A stretch of 64,000 bases of DNA from Kuafuiihalomonas sp050331295 (GTDB taxonomy: Bacteria > Myxococcota > Kuafuiibacteriia > Kuafuiibacteriales > Kuafuiibacteriaceae). Position numbers and translations under genes: made by a program. The notes under the pieces are model-generated. The model searched no databases and was not told the origin of the DNA. It saw only the letters and a list, made by a program, of their open reading frames with translations. This document shows, in pieces, positions 9,074 through 17,870 of this stretch; position 1 is the first letter of the stretch; each line of letters begins with the position of its first letter. Where the stretch lies: assembly GCA_050331295.1 (NCBI GenBank), contig JBHJGZ010000007.1:124001-188000 (forward strand). Direction: 5' to 3'.

Positions 9074-10213
9074 TCACCCGTATGCCTGGCGAAGCAGCAC
9101 GAGCATCGCCACGACCAGGAGTCCCATCAGAACCGCCACCACGATCTTCCATTTGCTCCACGGTCGTTCCCCCGCGACCTCGCCGGTCCGGGCATTGACC
9201 ACGAACCGGTACACTCGGTCTCGATAGCGAAAGCTGGAAATCCAGACCGGGAGCAGAAGATGTTTGAAGCTCACCTCGCCGTACTGCACGTCGAGGCGGG
9301 TGATCTGTTGTTCATCTCCGCCGATATCCCGGCGGACCGCAGTCCGAATCGTGGGCTCCATCCTCTCCTTGGCCAAGTTGAAACCGAATTGCAGATCCAC
9401 GTCGTAGCGAAGCGCCGTGAACCCGCTCAGGTACCGTTGATCCCAAGGGGTCAATTCAGGAAGGTCCCAAGGCTCCAGCTTTCGAAGAATCCATCGCGGG
9501 ACCTTGGTGGAGGCGCAGATCAAGGTGTCGTCGAAGTGGACCGTCACCATTCCGCCGGCCGAAGACCACCGGGTCCGTCGAACCCTCCGCCGTCGCCGCT
9601 TGCCCTTCGAGTCGGTGAACGTCTCCATGACGTAGTAGTAGTCGCCTCGCCGGCCGGAATAGCGACTGATCGTGTGGGCGTCGTACGTCCAGTAGGGGAG
9701 GTAGACACCATCCAGGCCGCGACCTGCCGCTTGTTTCTTGAGATCTCCCGGCGCGAACCAGAGCTTTCGGAGCCAGCTCCGAAAGCTTCGGCCCGCCGCC
9801 CCCTGGCTCACCGCGAACGGCAACAGGCTCTCGGGTTGGATCAGGATGTCGTCCCCCTGATGCAGGACCACCGGTGAGTCACAAAAAGGGCATCGGCCGG
9901 CCTGGCCCTCCATGACCGACCGCGCACCACACGATGCGCAGTCGACCTCCACGCCGTCACGAGCCAGTTCCCGGGCGTTCATCTCTCGAGCCCGCGCGAG
10001 TCCCTCCCGAAAGTCGTGCTCCCGAATGGTGGAAGACTCGTCCGGCCGCACGTCTTGGCGGTGCCCACAGTACCCACATGTGAGGGCGCTCGCGCCCGGA
10101 GAGAATTCGAGATAGGCGCCGCACCGAGTGCATGGAAAGCGCTCCCGTTCGACCTCCACCCCTGGATGCTCTCGCGTTCCCGGACGCTCCGCCAGCCCCT
10201 CTATCTCCTTCAC
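9074..10213 (-). CDS. Tail-anchored membrane protein with two zinc ribbons
   Basis: A 379-residue protein. The N-terminal third carries two CxxC-CxxC zinc ribbons: CTRCG with CGYCG near residues 28-51, and CASCG with CPFCD near residues 92-112. The middle is a conserved region with LPYWTYDA, an Arg-rich loop after FTDSKGK and LLLPVWISSFRY. The C-terminus is a single membrane helix (KIVVAVLMGLLVVAMLVLL). Proteins of this type are often labelled TFIIB-type zinc ribbon or wrongly named PriA-like; there is no helicase motif here. A role in delivering or sensing membrane proteins is only a guess. The start is a GTG. Confidence 0.7.
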   Translation of the reverse strand: MKEIEGLAERPGTREHPGVEVERERFPCTRCGAYLEFSPGASALTCGYCGHRQDVRPDESSTIREHDFREGLARAREMNARELARDGVEVDCASCGARSVMEGQAGRCPFCDSPVVLHQGDDILIQPESLLPFAVSQGAAGRSFRSWLRKLWFAPGDLKKQAAGRGLDGVYLPYWTYDAHTISRYSGRRGDYYYVMETFTDSKGKRRRRRVRRTRWSSAGGMVTVHFDDTLICASTKVPRWILRKLEPWDLPELTPWDQRYLSGFTALRYDVDLQFGFNLAKERMEPTIRTAVRRDIGGDEQQITRLDVQYGEVSFKHLLLPVWISSFRYRDRVYRFVVNARTGEVAGERPWSKWKIVVAVLMGLLVVAMLVLLRQAYG

Positions 10214-10433
10214 TCCTCAAAATCCTGTCGATCGCGTCTGGCCGAGCGCGGTCGCTCGGCGCTCTCGACTTCGTTCTATCCAAGATAGCGAAACCGCGCT
10301 GAGCCTCGGACGGCGACCCGGGTCCGTCGAGGCGCGCCCGAGGCGGCGGGGACCACCGGACCATCGGGCAGCGCGGACGCATTGAGCCGTTGGAGATGGT
10401 CCACGAGCGGTTACCTCTGATAGTCGGTTAGGG
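10214..10433. other. Divergent intergenic region, no gene seen
   Basis: This 220-bp gap separates the divergent starts of the zinc-ribbon membrane gene and the MBL-fold hydrolase gene. It must hold both promoters. I see no convincing sigma-70 boxes, RNA gene or small ORF, only GC-rich sequence. Confidence 0.4.
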
Positions 10434-11201
10434 GTGAAAGTCACGGTGGTCGGGTCAGCGGACGCCTTCAACGGAGCTGGCCGCGGACACTCCTGCTATC
10501 TGCTGGAAGGCGGTCGGGGCCCCGTGATGGTGGATTTCGGAGCCACGGCGCTGGCTGGATTGCGACGGCTCGAACGCCAACCGGGAGAGCTCGACGGCAT
10601 CCTGTTCACCCATCTCCACGGTGACCATATTGGGGGGGTTCCTTATTTCACCATCGACGCGATGTTTCACACCGGTCGGACCCGGCCCCTTTCCATCTTG
10701 GGCCCCGTGGGAACCCGTGACCGGCTGGAAGCCCTTCTGCGAACGACCTACGGACCGGTGGCCGACTACGAGCGCTCCTACGCCCTCGACATTCGAGAAC
10801 TGCGTCCCCGCGAGCGCACCGAGTTTCTCGGTCTCGAGATCACCGGCTATCCGGCCGACCATATGGACCCACCCGACTTGCCATTGTGTCTTCGCCTATC
10901 CCGTGAAAACCGCACGGTGGCTTTCTCTGGGGACACCGCCATGACCGATGGCTTGCTGGAGGCGATCGACGGCGTCGATCTAGCCTTCGTGGAGTGCACG
11001 GGTCTCGCGCATCCCATCGGCCGGCACTGCGCCTGGACCGACTGGGTCGAGGTCGGTCCGGGCCTCACCGCCCAGCAGGTGGTGTTCACGCACCTGGGCC
11101 AGGACGTCCGCGCTGCCGCCGAACGCGGTCACCTTCGGCTCAACGGCGGCCCGCCCTTCAGCTTCGCCGATGACGGGCAGGTCCACCTGGTGGCTGGGTG
11201 A
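10434..11201 (+). CDS. MBL-fold metallo-hydrolase
   Basis: A 255-residue metallo-beta-lactamase-fold protein with a GTG start. The metal-binding signature is THLHGDHIGG (HxHxDH), followed by a later SGDT (bridging Asp) and FTHLGQD (final His). The N-terminus KVTVVGSADAF-GRGHSCYLLE resembles the RNase Z/ribonuclease BN-like and AHL-lactonase-like branches, which hydrolyse phosphodiesters or lactones; the substrate cannot be assigned. No signal peptide, so cytoplasmic. It overlaps the following M15 peptidase gene by 4 bp (GTGA), indicating translational coupling. Confidence 0.88.
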   Translation: MKVTVVGSADAFNGAGRGHSCYLLEGGRGPVMVDFGATALAGLRRLERQPGELDGILFTHLHGDHIGGVPYFTIDAMFHTGRTRPLSILGPVGTRDRLEALLRTTYGPVADYERSYALDIRELRPRERTEFLGLEITGYPADHMDPPDLPLCLRLSRENRTVAFSGDTAMTDGLLEAIDGVDLAFVECTGLAHPIGRHCAWTDWVEVGPGLTAQQVVFTHLGQDVRAAAERGHLRLNGGPPFSFADDGQVHLVAG

Positions 11202-11854
11202 CGGCCTGGATCTTGGCCGGCTGGCTGCTGGCATCGGGACCGGAACCGGGCCTCGACCATCGGCTCGCGGCTCTCCCCGGTTTGGTGGACGCCTCGGGTT
11301 ACGTTCCCGATCTTCGGGTTCAGTTGATGTACGGAACGAGCCAAAACTTCATCGGTCGAGCCGTCTACCAGGGTCTCACGCGATGCTTCCTGGTCCGCGA
11401 CGCCGCCCAGATGCTCGGTCGAGCCAGGTCCTGGCTGAAGATGCGGCAACCGGGCTGGACGTTCGTCGCCTATGACTGCGTTCGACCGCGAAGCGTACAA
11501 CGAGCGATGTGGGCGACGGTCCGGGGCACGCCCGCCCAATCATACGTGGCCTCGCCAGCCGGCACCGCTTCACTTCACAACTACGGTTGCGCCATCGATG
11601 TGGGCCTCGTGAACGAACGAGGGGCTCCGGCTGACATGGGGACCTCGTTCGACCATTTTGGACGCAAAGCCGAGCCTCGCCATGAAGCCCAGCTCCGTCG
11701 CAATGGCTTGCTCAGCCCGGAGGCTCTCGCCAACCGCCTGCTGCTTCGTGAAGTGATGACCCGGGCCGGGTTCATTCCCATTTCCAATGAATGGTGGCAC
11801 TTCAACTGCGCGACGCCAGACGAGGTTCGGGCGCGATATCCCATCGTGGAGTGA
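11198..11854 (+). CDS. VanX/DdpX-like D-Ala-D-Ala dipeptidase (peptidase M15)
   Basis: A 218-residue zinc peptidase with a short hydrophobic N-terminus (MTAWILAGWLLASGPEP) that may be a signal peptide. Family M15D marks are present: CVRP in the substrate pocket (cf. DAYRP), SLHNYGCAID (SxHxxGxAxD zinc ligands) and NEWWHFN (ExxWH, catalytic Glu and third ligand). VanX and DdpX hydrolyse D-Ala-D-Ala. Without vanA/vanH neighbours, a peptidoglycan-turnover role is more likely than glycopeptide resistance. Its GTG start overlaps the stop of the MBL-fold hydrolase. Confidence 0.88.
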   Translation: MTAWILAGWLLASGPEPGLDHRLAALPGLVDASGYVPDLRVQLMYGTSQNFIGRAVYQGLTRCFLVRDAAQMLGRARSWLKMRQPGWTFVAYDCVRPRSVQRAMWATVRGTPAQSYVASPAGTASLHNYGCAIDVGLVNERGAPADMGTSFDHFGRKAEPRHEAQLRRNGLLSPEALANRLLLREVMTRAGFIPISNEWWHFNCATPDEVRARYPIVE

Positions 11855-11858
11855 CGCT

Positions 11859-12050
11859 TCAACCCCAACCGTCCGGCAGCTCGTCCACGTCGACCCGAAC
11901 GATTCCGCAGTTCTCACACCGAAAGAAGCGGTGCCGGATCGGTCCCGCGATATCGGGAAGTCCGGTGAAGTCCATGGCTGCACCGCAGGTCGGGCATCGG
12001 GGGAGCTCTGGGCCCTCCGGTCGGTCGGGCCGAGGTCGGTCTACCCGCAT
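11859..12050 (-). CDS. Small zinc-ribbon protein
   Basis: A 63-residue protein with one zinc ribbon: CPTCG near residues 19-23 and CENCG near residues 45-49. Between them is a short hydrophobic and basic stretch (IRHRFFR). The tail is acidic (VDVDELPDG). No family name can be given; such proteins are usually rubredoxin-like or RNA/DNA-binding accessory proteins. It ends 4 bp from the convergent VanX-like gene. Its ATG start shares bases with the start of the next plus-strand ORF. Confidence 0.6.
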   Translation of the reverse strand: MRVDRPRPDRPEGPELPRCPTCGAAMDFTGLPDIAGPIRHRFFRCENCGIVRVDVDELPDGWG

Positions 12051-12171
12051 GCCGACAGGTTGGCTCGATTCGCTTGAATCGGCGACGAAAACATCCCAAA
12101 CCGAGGCGGTGGATATCGCAGTGTCCTTGGTGATCTTGGCCGTTCTGGCGGCTGTCCTGATGAGGTTCTGA
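12049..12171 (+). CDS. Possible 40-residue single-pass membrane protein
   Basis: A short ORF starting ATG at 12049: a 20-residue polar segment (MPTGWLDSLESATKTSQTEA) followed by a clean hydrophobic helix (VSLVILAVLAAVLM) and stop. Its composition fits a small membrane protein. Its start codon overlaps the start codon of the divergent zinc-ribbon gene (the palindrome CATG), so at least one of the two starts may be wrong. There is no strong ribosome site. Confidence 0.3.
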   Translation: MPTGWLDSLESATKTSQTEAVDIAVSLVILAVLAAVLMRF

Positions 12172-12188
12172 AGACGGATTGCACGAGC

Positions 12189-12914
12189 TCAGCGGGGGTC
12201 GTCGAGCTCCTGATAATGGCGGAAAATGCCCATTTCATTGAAAGCCATGCGCCGCTCCGAGCTCAGATATGCCTCGATGCGCGGTCGAGCCCGGACGTTG
12301 TCCCGGAGCGCGCAAAGACGCGGCATCGCGGAGGCGATGCGGGCCAGGGCGTTCGGCAGAGCATAGGCGACGCCCTCCAGGAGCTGAAAGAGCGCGAGGT
12401 CCACATACGTGAGGGCGTCGCCTGCCAGATAGTCTCCATCATTCGCCGTCAACACTCGCTCGAAGAACCCGAGGCGACGGGCCAAACGTTCTTCCCGATA
12501 GATCCGTGACGCTTGAATCGCGGTCTCCTTCTGGGCTTCGTAGGTCAGTTCCGGCGCGACGGGGTGATGGAGGTGATGGAATTCGTCCACCACGTCCATC
12601 ACGGTCAACATCAGCTCCAAGGCTCGCAATCGCGGCCTTTCGTCTTGTGGGGCCAGCCCCAGTCGACGTCCGAGGTGGGCGCAGATGGCCGCGGTTTGAG
12701 ACAAGACGAAGTCGCCGCGGACCAGCACCGGTGGCGCGAACACGACACCTTCTTCTCCGCTCATGTACCGCTGGACGAGGGCGAGTCCGCTCCCGTCGGG
12801 ACCGGCTCGACGCGCCACGTCATCATAGGCGACGGCGCATTCTTCCAGCACCAAGCGTACGAATTCGCCGCGGCCCGGCAAGAACGGCCAGTAGATGAGC
12901 TGATAATCCACCAC
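12189..12914 (-). CDS. Glutathione S-transferase-like protein
   Basis: A 241-residue cytoplasmic protein with the two-domain GST layout. The N-terminal thioredoxin-like half has YQLIYWPFLPGRGEFVRLVLEE (cf. the sigma/mu class YF--GR-E-IR), the cis-Pro region APPVLV and the glutathione gamma-Glu site LSQTAAICAHLGRR (cf. l-QS-AI-RYLA). The helical C-terminal half has GDYLAGDALTYVDLALFQLLE (the N-capping box T-aDl). These residues support glutathione binding; the acceptor substrate is unknown. It is divergent from the chalcone-isomerase-like gene. Confidence 0.87.
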   Translation of the reverse strand: MVDYQLIYWPFLPGRGEFVRLVLEECAVAYDDVARRAGPDGSGLALVQRYMSGEEGVVFAPPVLVRGDFVLSQTAAICAHLGRRLGLAPQDERPRLRALELMLTVMDVVDEFHHLHHPVAPELTYEAQKETAIQASRIYREERLARRLGFFERVLTANDGDYLAGDALTYVDLALFQLLEGVAYALPNALARIASAMPRLCALRDNVRARPRIEAYLSSERRMAFNEMGIFRHYQELDDPR

Positions 12915-12979
12915 GGCATCCTACCCTAGCAGGATGCATCGGCCTCGACACCGGGCGGACGCCATGTTCTTTGCAAAAC

Positions 12980-13558
12980 ATGAAGCGAGCTCGTCTTGTT
13001 CTCGCGATCGGGTCCGTGTCCCTGATCGTGGGTCTTGGAGTGCCTGCGCTTGCGGCCGAAAAGGCAGGCGTGACCATGCCCGACACACGCACCTTGGGCG
13101 AAACCGAGCTGGTCCTCAACGGCTTGGGTCTCCGTGAAGCCACACTATTCAAGGTCGATGTCTACGTTGCAGGCCTCTACATGCCGAAGCAAAGCTCGGA
13201 TCCCGAGTACGTTCTGAGAGGCGATGTCCCCAAGTTCTTGGAGCTCCACTTCGTCCGAAGTGTATCGAAAGGAAAGCAGGTCGATGCGTTCGAAGAAGGT
13301 TTCAAGAAGAGCGCAGACGACTACAAAGCCATCGAGCAACGGGTCTCACGGGTGTTGAGCTTCATGGCCGACGTGGACAAGGGTGAAAAGATGGCGTTCG
13401 TGTACGAGCCGGGAAAAGGAACCACCTTCTTCGTCAAGGGAGAGGACAAAGGGACCATCGCCGGCGAGGATCTCCAGCGGGCGCTCTACGCCATCTATGT
13501 GGGCCCCGAGCCACCCAACCAGGGGCTGAAGGAAGGCTTGCTCGGCTTGAAGAAATGA
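12980..13558 (+). CDS. Exported chalcone-isomerase-like protein
   Basis: A 192-residue protein with a signal peptide (MKRARLVLAIGSVSLIVGLG, cleavage near ALAA). It then has a chalcone isomerase-like domain: LVLNGLGLREATLFKVDVYVAGLYMP is the family's GxGxR--lFkvDVYvagLYl core, followed by a K-rich helix and a C-terminal GPEPPNQGLKEGLLGL. Bacterial members lack the plant catalytic role and are thought to bind fatty acids or other hydrophobic ligands in the periplasm. I chose ATG 12980; the upstream TTG at 12971 would add three residues. Confidence 0.85.
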   Translation: MKRARLVLAIGSVSLIVGLGVPALAAEKAGVTMPDTRTLGETELVLNGLGLREATLFKVDVYVAGLYMPKQSSDPEYVLRGDVPKFLELHFVRSVSKGKQVDAFEEGFKKSADDYKAIEQRVSRVLSFMADVDKGEKMAFVYEPGKGTTFFVKGEDKGTIAGEDLQRALYAIYVGPEPPNQGLKEGLLGLKK

Positions 13559-13583
13559 CGCGATCGAGCCCACCCGAGATGCG

Positions 13584-14333
13584 ATGACGACGCTCTCGGT
13601 CAACGTCAATAAGGTCGCTTGGCTCCGGAACTCGCGCCCCGGCGACAACCCTTCGGTCGTGGAGTTTGCGGAGTTGGCCCTGAGCGCCGGCGCCCACGGA
13701 ATCACGATTCATCCCCGCCCCGACGAACGGCACATCCGGGCTACCGACGTCGACGCGTTGGCAGAACTGCTGGCGTCATCGGCTTGGGCGGACCGCGAAT
13801 TCAACCTGGAGGGGAATCCGTTCGAAGGTCGGTACATGGAGCACTGTCGACGCGTGCGTCCCCATCAGTGCACTCTGGTCCCCGACACCGCGCAGCAGTT
13901 GACTTCGGACCATGGCTGGGACCTGGACCAAAACTATGGGGCCCTCCAGAGCGTCGTCTCGGAGCTTTCAGACCTGGGGTGTCGAGTCAGCTTGTTCGTC
14001 GACCCCGAGCCGGAACGTCTGGAGCGAGTCACCGAAACCGGCGCCCATCGCGTGGAACTGTATACGGAGTCCTATGCCCGAGCCTTCGCCTCTGGGTCGT
14101 TTGAAAAGAGCCTTGCCGACTTTCGCAGCACCGCAAAGAGGGCTCAGGCCTTGGGATTGGGCGTGAACGCCGGACATGACCTGGACCTCTTCAACCTGCC
14201 AACGTTCCTGCAGATACCTGGAATTCTGGAGGTCTCCATCGGCCATGCTTTGACCGCCGATGCACTCCGCGTGGGCTATCCAGCGGCGGTCATTGCCTAC
14301 CTTCGTGCGATCCAGGAAGCGGCGCTCAAATGA
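13584..14333 (+). CDS. pdxJ: Pyridoxine 5'-phosphate synthase
   Basis: A 249-residue cytoplasmic TIM barrel that condenses 3-amino-2-oxopropyl phosphate with 1-deoxyxylulose 5-phosphate to give PNP (vitamin B6); E. coli PdxJ is 243 aa. Visible signatures are LSVNVNKVAWLRN, GAHGITIHPRPDERHI (phosphate and substrate His/Arg), FNLEGNP (catalytic Glu), CTLVPD, RVELYTESYA and GLGVNAGHDL, with a final ISIGHAL-type phosphate loop (VSIGHALTADAL). It stands 25 bp downstream of the chalcone-isomerase-like gene; whether they share a transcript is unknown. Confidence 0.95.
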   Translation: MTTLSVNVNKVAWLRNSRPGDNPSVVEFAELALSAGAHGITIHPRPDERHIRATDVDALAELLASSAWADREFNLEGNPFEGRYMEHCRRVRPHQCTLVPDTAQQLTSDHGWDLDQNYGALQSVVSELSDLGCRVSLFVDPEPERLERVTETGAHRVELYTESYARAFASGSFEKSLADFRSTAKRAQALGLGVNAGHDLDLFNLPTFLQIPGILEVSIGHALTADALRVGYPAAVIAYLRAIQEAALK

Positions 14334-14338
14334 CCCCG

Positions 14339-16348
14339 TCACCGGTCATGGCTGGCCGGGACCAAGGATGGACTCTCGGGCGGCATGAAGACCCGACGCT
14401 CGTTCGGTACATTCAGAGGCGCCTCGCGACGCCACGCGCCCGGCGCGAGCTCTAAGGCGATCCGGGTGCCGGAAACGGTGGAGGAGCGAACGTCCAACCG
14501 GGCCGAAAGATGGCTTGCCAAACGACGGATGAGCTCCAATCCCCGCTTCGAAGCGCCGCTCGGGATCCCGGCGCCGTCATCTACCACCTCGACCCTCAAG
14601 GCCTCCTCGGACACACCGACCACGACGCGAACCGTGCCCCTTCTGCCATCCGGGAACGCATGCTTGTACGCGTTGGTCACCGCCTCGACCACGACCAGCG
14701 TCAGGTTGAGGGCGACCGAAGGTTCGACCCACACCGGCTCGCCCGCTATCGACCATTGAATGCGTTGGTCGCTCTGAATCTCGGTCACCAGGGTCAGCGC
14801 GCCTTCCAACACCTCGTCCAGAAGTACCTCCTCCTTCAGGCTTCTTGCCTCGGACATCAATCGATTCAGTGAATGGATCGCATCGATGCTCCGGGCGATG
14901 CATTCGAGCCCCCGCGCTCGGTCCGCAGGCTCGGTCCGGGCCAGCCGAGCTTCGTTTCTCGCCAAGGCCTGAAGGACCGCGAGGTGGTTTCCGAACCGAT
15001 GGTTCAGCTCTGCAATCAGCGTGCTGGCGTGAGCCAAGCCCGCATCCGATCGATCGGCTCTTGCCCGACTCCTACGCCATGAGCGAAACAGCGCGACCGA
15101 CAAGCCGAGCAGCAGAGCAGTGCTCACGAATCCGGCCACCGCGAAAGCCTGTCGTCGCTGCGAGACCGCTTTCTGCAATGAATTCTCGAGGGAGGCCCGA
15201 CGCACGCGTTCCTGGCCCTGTACCGTCTCGAGCTGATTTTCGAACGCGATCTTGCGAAGCGAAGTGCTCGGTCGCGAAGCCAAGAGATCTCGCAGGGCCT
15301 TCAAGTTCCCGACGAGCGCCTCAACCCGTCCTTCGGTTTCATCCGCCCACACCAAGAGCTCGAGCGAACGCCGCTGGTTGAGCACACAGCTGACCTCTCG
15401 GGCCCACCGAAGCGCCTCGTTGGCGTGGTGACGAACGCAGCCAACGTCCCCGATGATGCGGCAGGCCTCCCCAGCCAGCGTTTCGACGTTCAAACGATAG
15501 TCGTTGAAGCCGGCTTCAGAAAGCTTCCGGCTCGCCGCTCCCAAGCGCGCTATGGCGGGCCCTCGATCCCGACCCTGATGAAGATCCATCGTGGCGAGAA
15601 GCGCTTCGACGGCGGTGAGGGCTGCTTCGTGTTCCACCGCCTCGAACTGCTTTTTCGCTTCGTTGGCCAAGCGCCGCGCCTCGTCGATACGACCCAACAT
15701 CATCAGGACCTCGGCCGAGTTCGCCAACGCCATTCCTCGGGGGCGCGCCGACGTCGCGTGTTCCGAGGATGGGAGAAACCGAAGGGCTGCTTCAAAAAAC
15801 TCCAGTGAAGCTTCGAGGTCCTGCGGCGTCGTCGAGTTGTACATGAAGACGGTCCCCAAGCTCAGTTGCACCCGCCCACGTGCCTCGATTCTTTCCGCGC
15901 CTTGGAACACCAGGTCACTCTTCGCCAGGAGCGAAAACGCCTCTTCGTCCAAACCGAGATGAGATGCGCTGAAGCTCGAACTGACCCGCACCTCCGCCGC
16001 CTCCACGGGCTCGCCCATCGCCTCAAAGATTGCGGCGGCTTCGTCGTAGCGGACGAGCGCTTCCGCATGGTATCCCTGACGGGAAAGCGCGATGGCCAAC
16101 GCGTTCACGAAGCGGGCCTTCCACCGAGGCTGTCGCCAATTGGGCCCGAGAGCCCGTTCAGCCGCGGCTCGAGCCGAGGTCGCATCCTCGTCGGTCAACG
16201 CCGCGATCTCGGCGAGCAGCCGCTCACCCCGACGGTTTTCTTCCAGCTCTTCGGCAGTTGGCTCGGACGGTACGTCCACTTCGACCGAACTGCAGTGCAG
16301 CGCGACCATGGCCATCAGGCCCATCAGCAGGGTCAGTCGACCACGCAC
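14339..16348 (-). CDS. Lipoprotein-type TPR sensor histidine kinase (HisKA_2)
   Basis: About 669 residues from GTG 16348, chosen because it gives a compact signal (VRGRLTLLMGLMAMVALHC) with a lipobox ending in Cys; a TTG at 16390 adds 14 residues. Residues about 60-410 are helical TPR-like repeats (AEALVRYDEAAAIFEAMG, ASLEFFEAALRF). A membrane helix (FVSTALLLGLSVALF) follows near residue 425. Then come a dimerisation helix with LIAELNHRFGNHLAVLQ (HRxxNxL, phospho-acceptor His of the HisKA_2 type) and an HATPase domain (VVVEAVTNAYKHAF N-box, VVDDGAGIP G1, KRGLELI G2). Periplasmic TPR sensing and cytoplasmic phosphotransfer are inferred. No response regulator gene is in the window. Confidence 0.85.
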   Translation of the reverse strand: MRGRLTLLMGLMAMVALHCSSVEVDVPSEPTAEELEENRRGERLLAEIAALTDEDATSARAAAERALGPNWRQPRWKARFVNALAIALSRQGYHAEALVRYDEAAAIFEAMGEPVEAAEVRVSSSFSASHLGLDEEAFSLLAKSDLVFQGAERIEARGRVQLSLGTVFMYNSTTPQDLEASLEFFEAALRFLPSSEHATSARPRGMALANSAEVLMMLGRIDEARRLANEAKKQFEAVEHEAALTAVEALLATMDLHQGRDRGPAIARLGAASRKLSEAGFNDYRLNVETLAGEACRIIGDVGCVRHHANEALRWAREVSCVLNQRRSLELLVWADETEGRVEALVGNLKALRDLLASRPSTSLRKIAFENQLETVQGQERVRRASLENSLQKAVSQRRQAFAVAGFVSTALLLGLSVALFRSWRRSRARADRSDAGLAHASTLIAELNHRFGNHLAVLQALARNEARLARTEPADRARGLECIARSIDAIHSLNRLMSEARSLKEEVLLDEVLEGALTLVTEIQSDQRIQWSIAGEPVWVEPSVALNLTLVVVEAVTNAYKHAFPDGRRGTVRVVVGVSEEALRVEVVDDGAGIPSGASKRGLELIRRLASHLSARLDVRSSTVSGTRIALELAPGAWRREAPLNVPNERRVFMPPESPSLVPASHDR

Positions 16349-16432
16349 TGGCGCAATGTGGTCCTGGAGGGGCCCCGAGTCCAGGTCCAACCGAGCCGCC
16401 GGCAGGGGACGCCGGCCCCCGTTTTGGGCGAT

Positions 16433-17773
16433 TTACCGCAATCGCAGTTCCGTCACGAAGTCCCGAGTGGCCTGCGTCTGGTCATCCCGGTCCAGCAACC
16501 CATCCAGTGCGGACACCGGCAAACCTGGAAGGACCCGGCTGGTGCTGGATCGCTCGAATCCGCCGGCCGCCAACCGATACACCTGAATCCGTTCGCCGAC
16601 CCGTAGCCAGACTTCCGGGACCCCCAAGGACGCGTACTGACCGAGACGCCGTTCCACCTGCTCGGGGGCGGCATGCTCGAAGACCAGGTCAGGTGTGCTT
16701 TGCGTTTCCGGGCCCAGCTTGAATGCTTCCTCCGGCTCGACCCCGAGTTCAAGCGTCTCGGACGCGAGGGTCCAACCACCGAGGGCCCTGAGGTCGATGT
16801 CCGCCTCGACTGCATACGCCGACAGGAGGCGATTCAGCATCCGAGCCGCGCGTACATCGCTCGGAGCGGTCGCCACCATCTCGATGCTGCCTCGAGCATA
16901 GCCGAGCCGGGGAGAGGGCGAAGAGCCTCGAATGGTGCGAACGGTTTGAAAGTCGGTCCAAGTCGCATCACTCAGCCTGACCGCGGCCCGCGTCGAGGAA
17001 GCCTCACTCTGCGTCTCCGGCGGAACGACTTCATTGGCCGGTTGATCCGAAGCTTCCGACGAAGGCGCCGCAGGCCGCGCGGGCCCAGCCTCGACAACGC
17101 TCGTGGAGACATCCTCTTCACGGCGTTCCAACTCCTGGCGCTGAAGCTCGAGCTTTCGGTCCGCCTCTTCCAAATAGACGGAAAGGCGATCTACCTGTTG
17201 ATGGGAATAAGCCAATTGCTTCTTGAGCTGTGCGATCTGGTTTGTCCACCTTGTGTCTTCGACGGGAAGTGAAGGCCGCCACCAGGCGATCACCAACAGC
17301 ACGCAGGCGGCGGCCAAAAGGAGCGGTGACAACCAGCTGGAACGGGCCACCTCGGGTGGGCGGTACCGGGAAAGTGCATCGAAGATCTCGTCCATGAGAT
17401 CTGCCGGCAGCTGCGGCATCGATAGGCGGACGCTCCACGCATCGGGCTGGTCGCGGTGAGCGGTGACCTCTAGCATTTCGCAGACGAGGGATTCGACCTT
17501 CTCGTGCAATTCGGTGGCGAGGAAGGCCATCAACACCTTCGCCCCTCGAGCCAATCCCCGCGACAACGGTCGACCCGCAGGTCCCATCACATTCAGCCTT
17601 AACTCTTCTGAAGATATCTCGGTCAAGATACCGAGCATCCGCTCCGTAATTCGGTGACGACCGGTCTCGTCGAGAAGGCGCAAGCTCACCGGGATGAGCG
17701 TCGTCGTGCGGCGGTAGCGTCTCGACCGACGTGCGGAGCGGTCGGCGTTCCAGTCTAGAGACGCGGTCGCCAC
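16433..17773 (-). CDS. PilZ-like - TM - coiled coil - Uma2-like fusion protein
   Basis: A 446-residue mosaic from a GTG start. Residues about 17-130 resemble PilZ: RRSRRYRR (RxxxR) and later TEISSEELRLNV where (D/N)xSxxG is expected, so the second motif is degenerate. A membrane helix (WLSPLLLAAACVLLVIAWW) lies near residue 150, then a coiled coil (residues 180-220) and a low-complexity linker. The C-terminal ~170 residues match the Uma2/DUF820 PD-(D/E)xK-like family: LGYARGSIEMVATAPS, STPDLVFEHAA, QYASLGVPEVWLRVGERIQVYRL. The usual catalytic Lys position reads Arg (VERRLGQY), so nuclease activity is doubtful. It is divergent from another PilZ-like fusion gene. Confidence 0.75.
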   Translation of the reverse strand: MATASLDWNADRSARRSRRYRRTTTLIPVSLRLLDETGRHRITERMLGILTEISSEELRLNVMGPAGRPLSRGLARGAKVLMAFLATELHEKVESLVCEMLEVTAHRDQPDAWSVRLSMPQLPADLMDEIFDALSRYRPPEVARSSWLSPLLLAAACVLLVIAWWRPSLPVEDTRWTNQIAQLKKQLAYSHQQVDRLSVYLEEADRKLELQRQELERREEDVSTSVVEAGPARPAAPSSEASDQPANEVVPPETQSEASSTRAAVRLSDATWTDFQTVRTIRGSSPSPRLGYARGSIEMVATAPSDVRAARMLNRLLSAYAVEADIDLRALGGWTLASETLELGVEPEEAFKLGPETQSTPDLVFEHAAPEQVERRLGQYASLGVPEVWLRVGERIQVYRLAAGGFERSSTSRVLPGLPVSALDGLLDRDDQTQATRDFVTELRLR

Positions 17774-17870
17774 CCTGGCACCCTAGCAGGTCGATGCGTG
17801 CTTGGCGAAGCACGGGCTTTCGGTGTGCGTCGCGAAGGGGTACGTTGGTGTGGGGACACAGAGACCATCC

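Noticed and set aside
9074..10213. PriA helicase
   Set aside because: Only zinc ribbons and a membrane helix are present; no helicase motifs, so the name used in some databases is not supported.
11198..11854. Vancomycin resistance gene vanX
   Set aside because: The M15D peptidase motifs fit, but no vanH, vanA or vanRS neighbours are present; chromosomal VanX-like dipeptidases are common.
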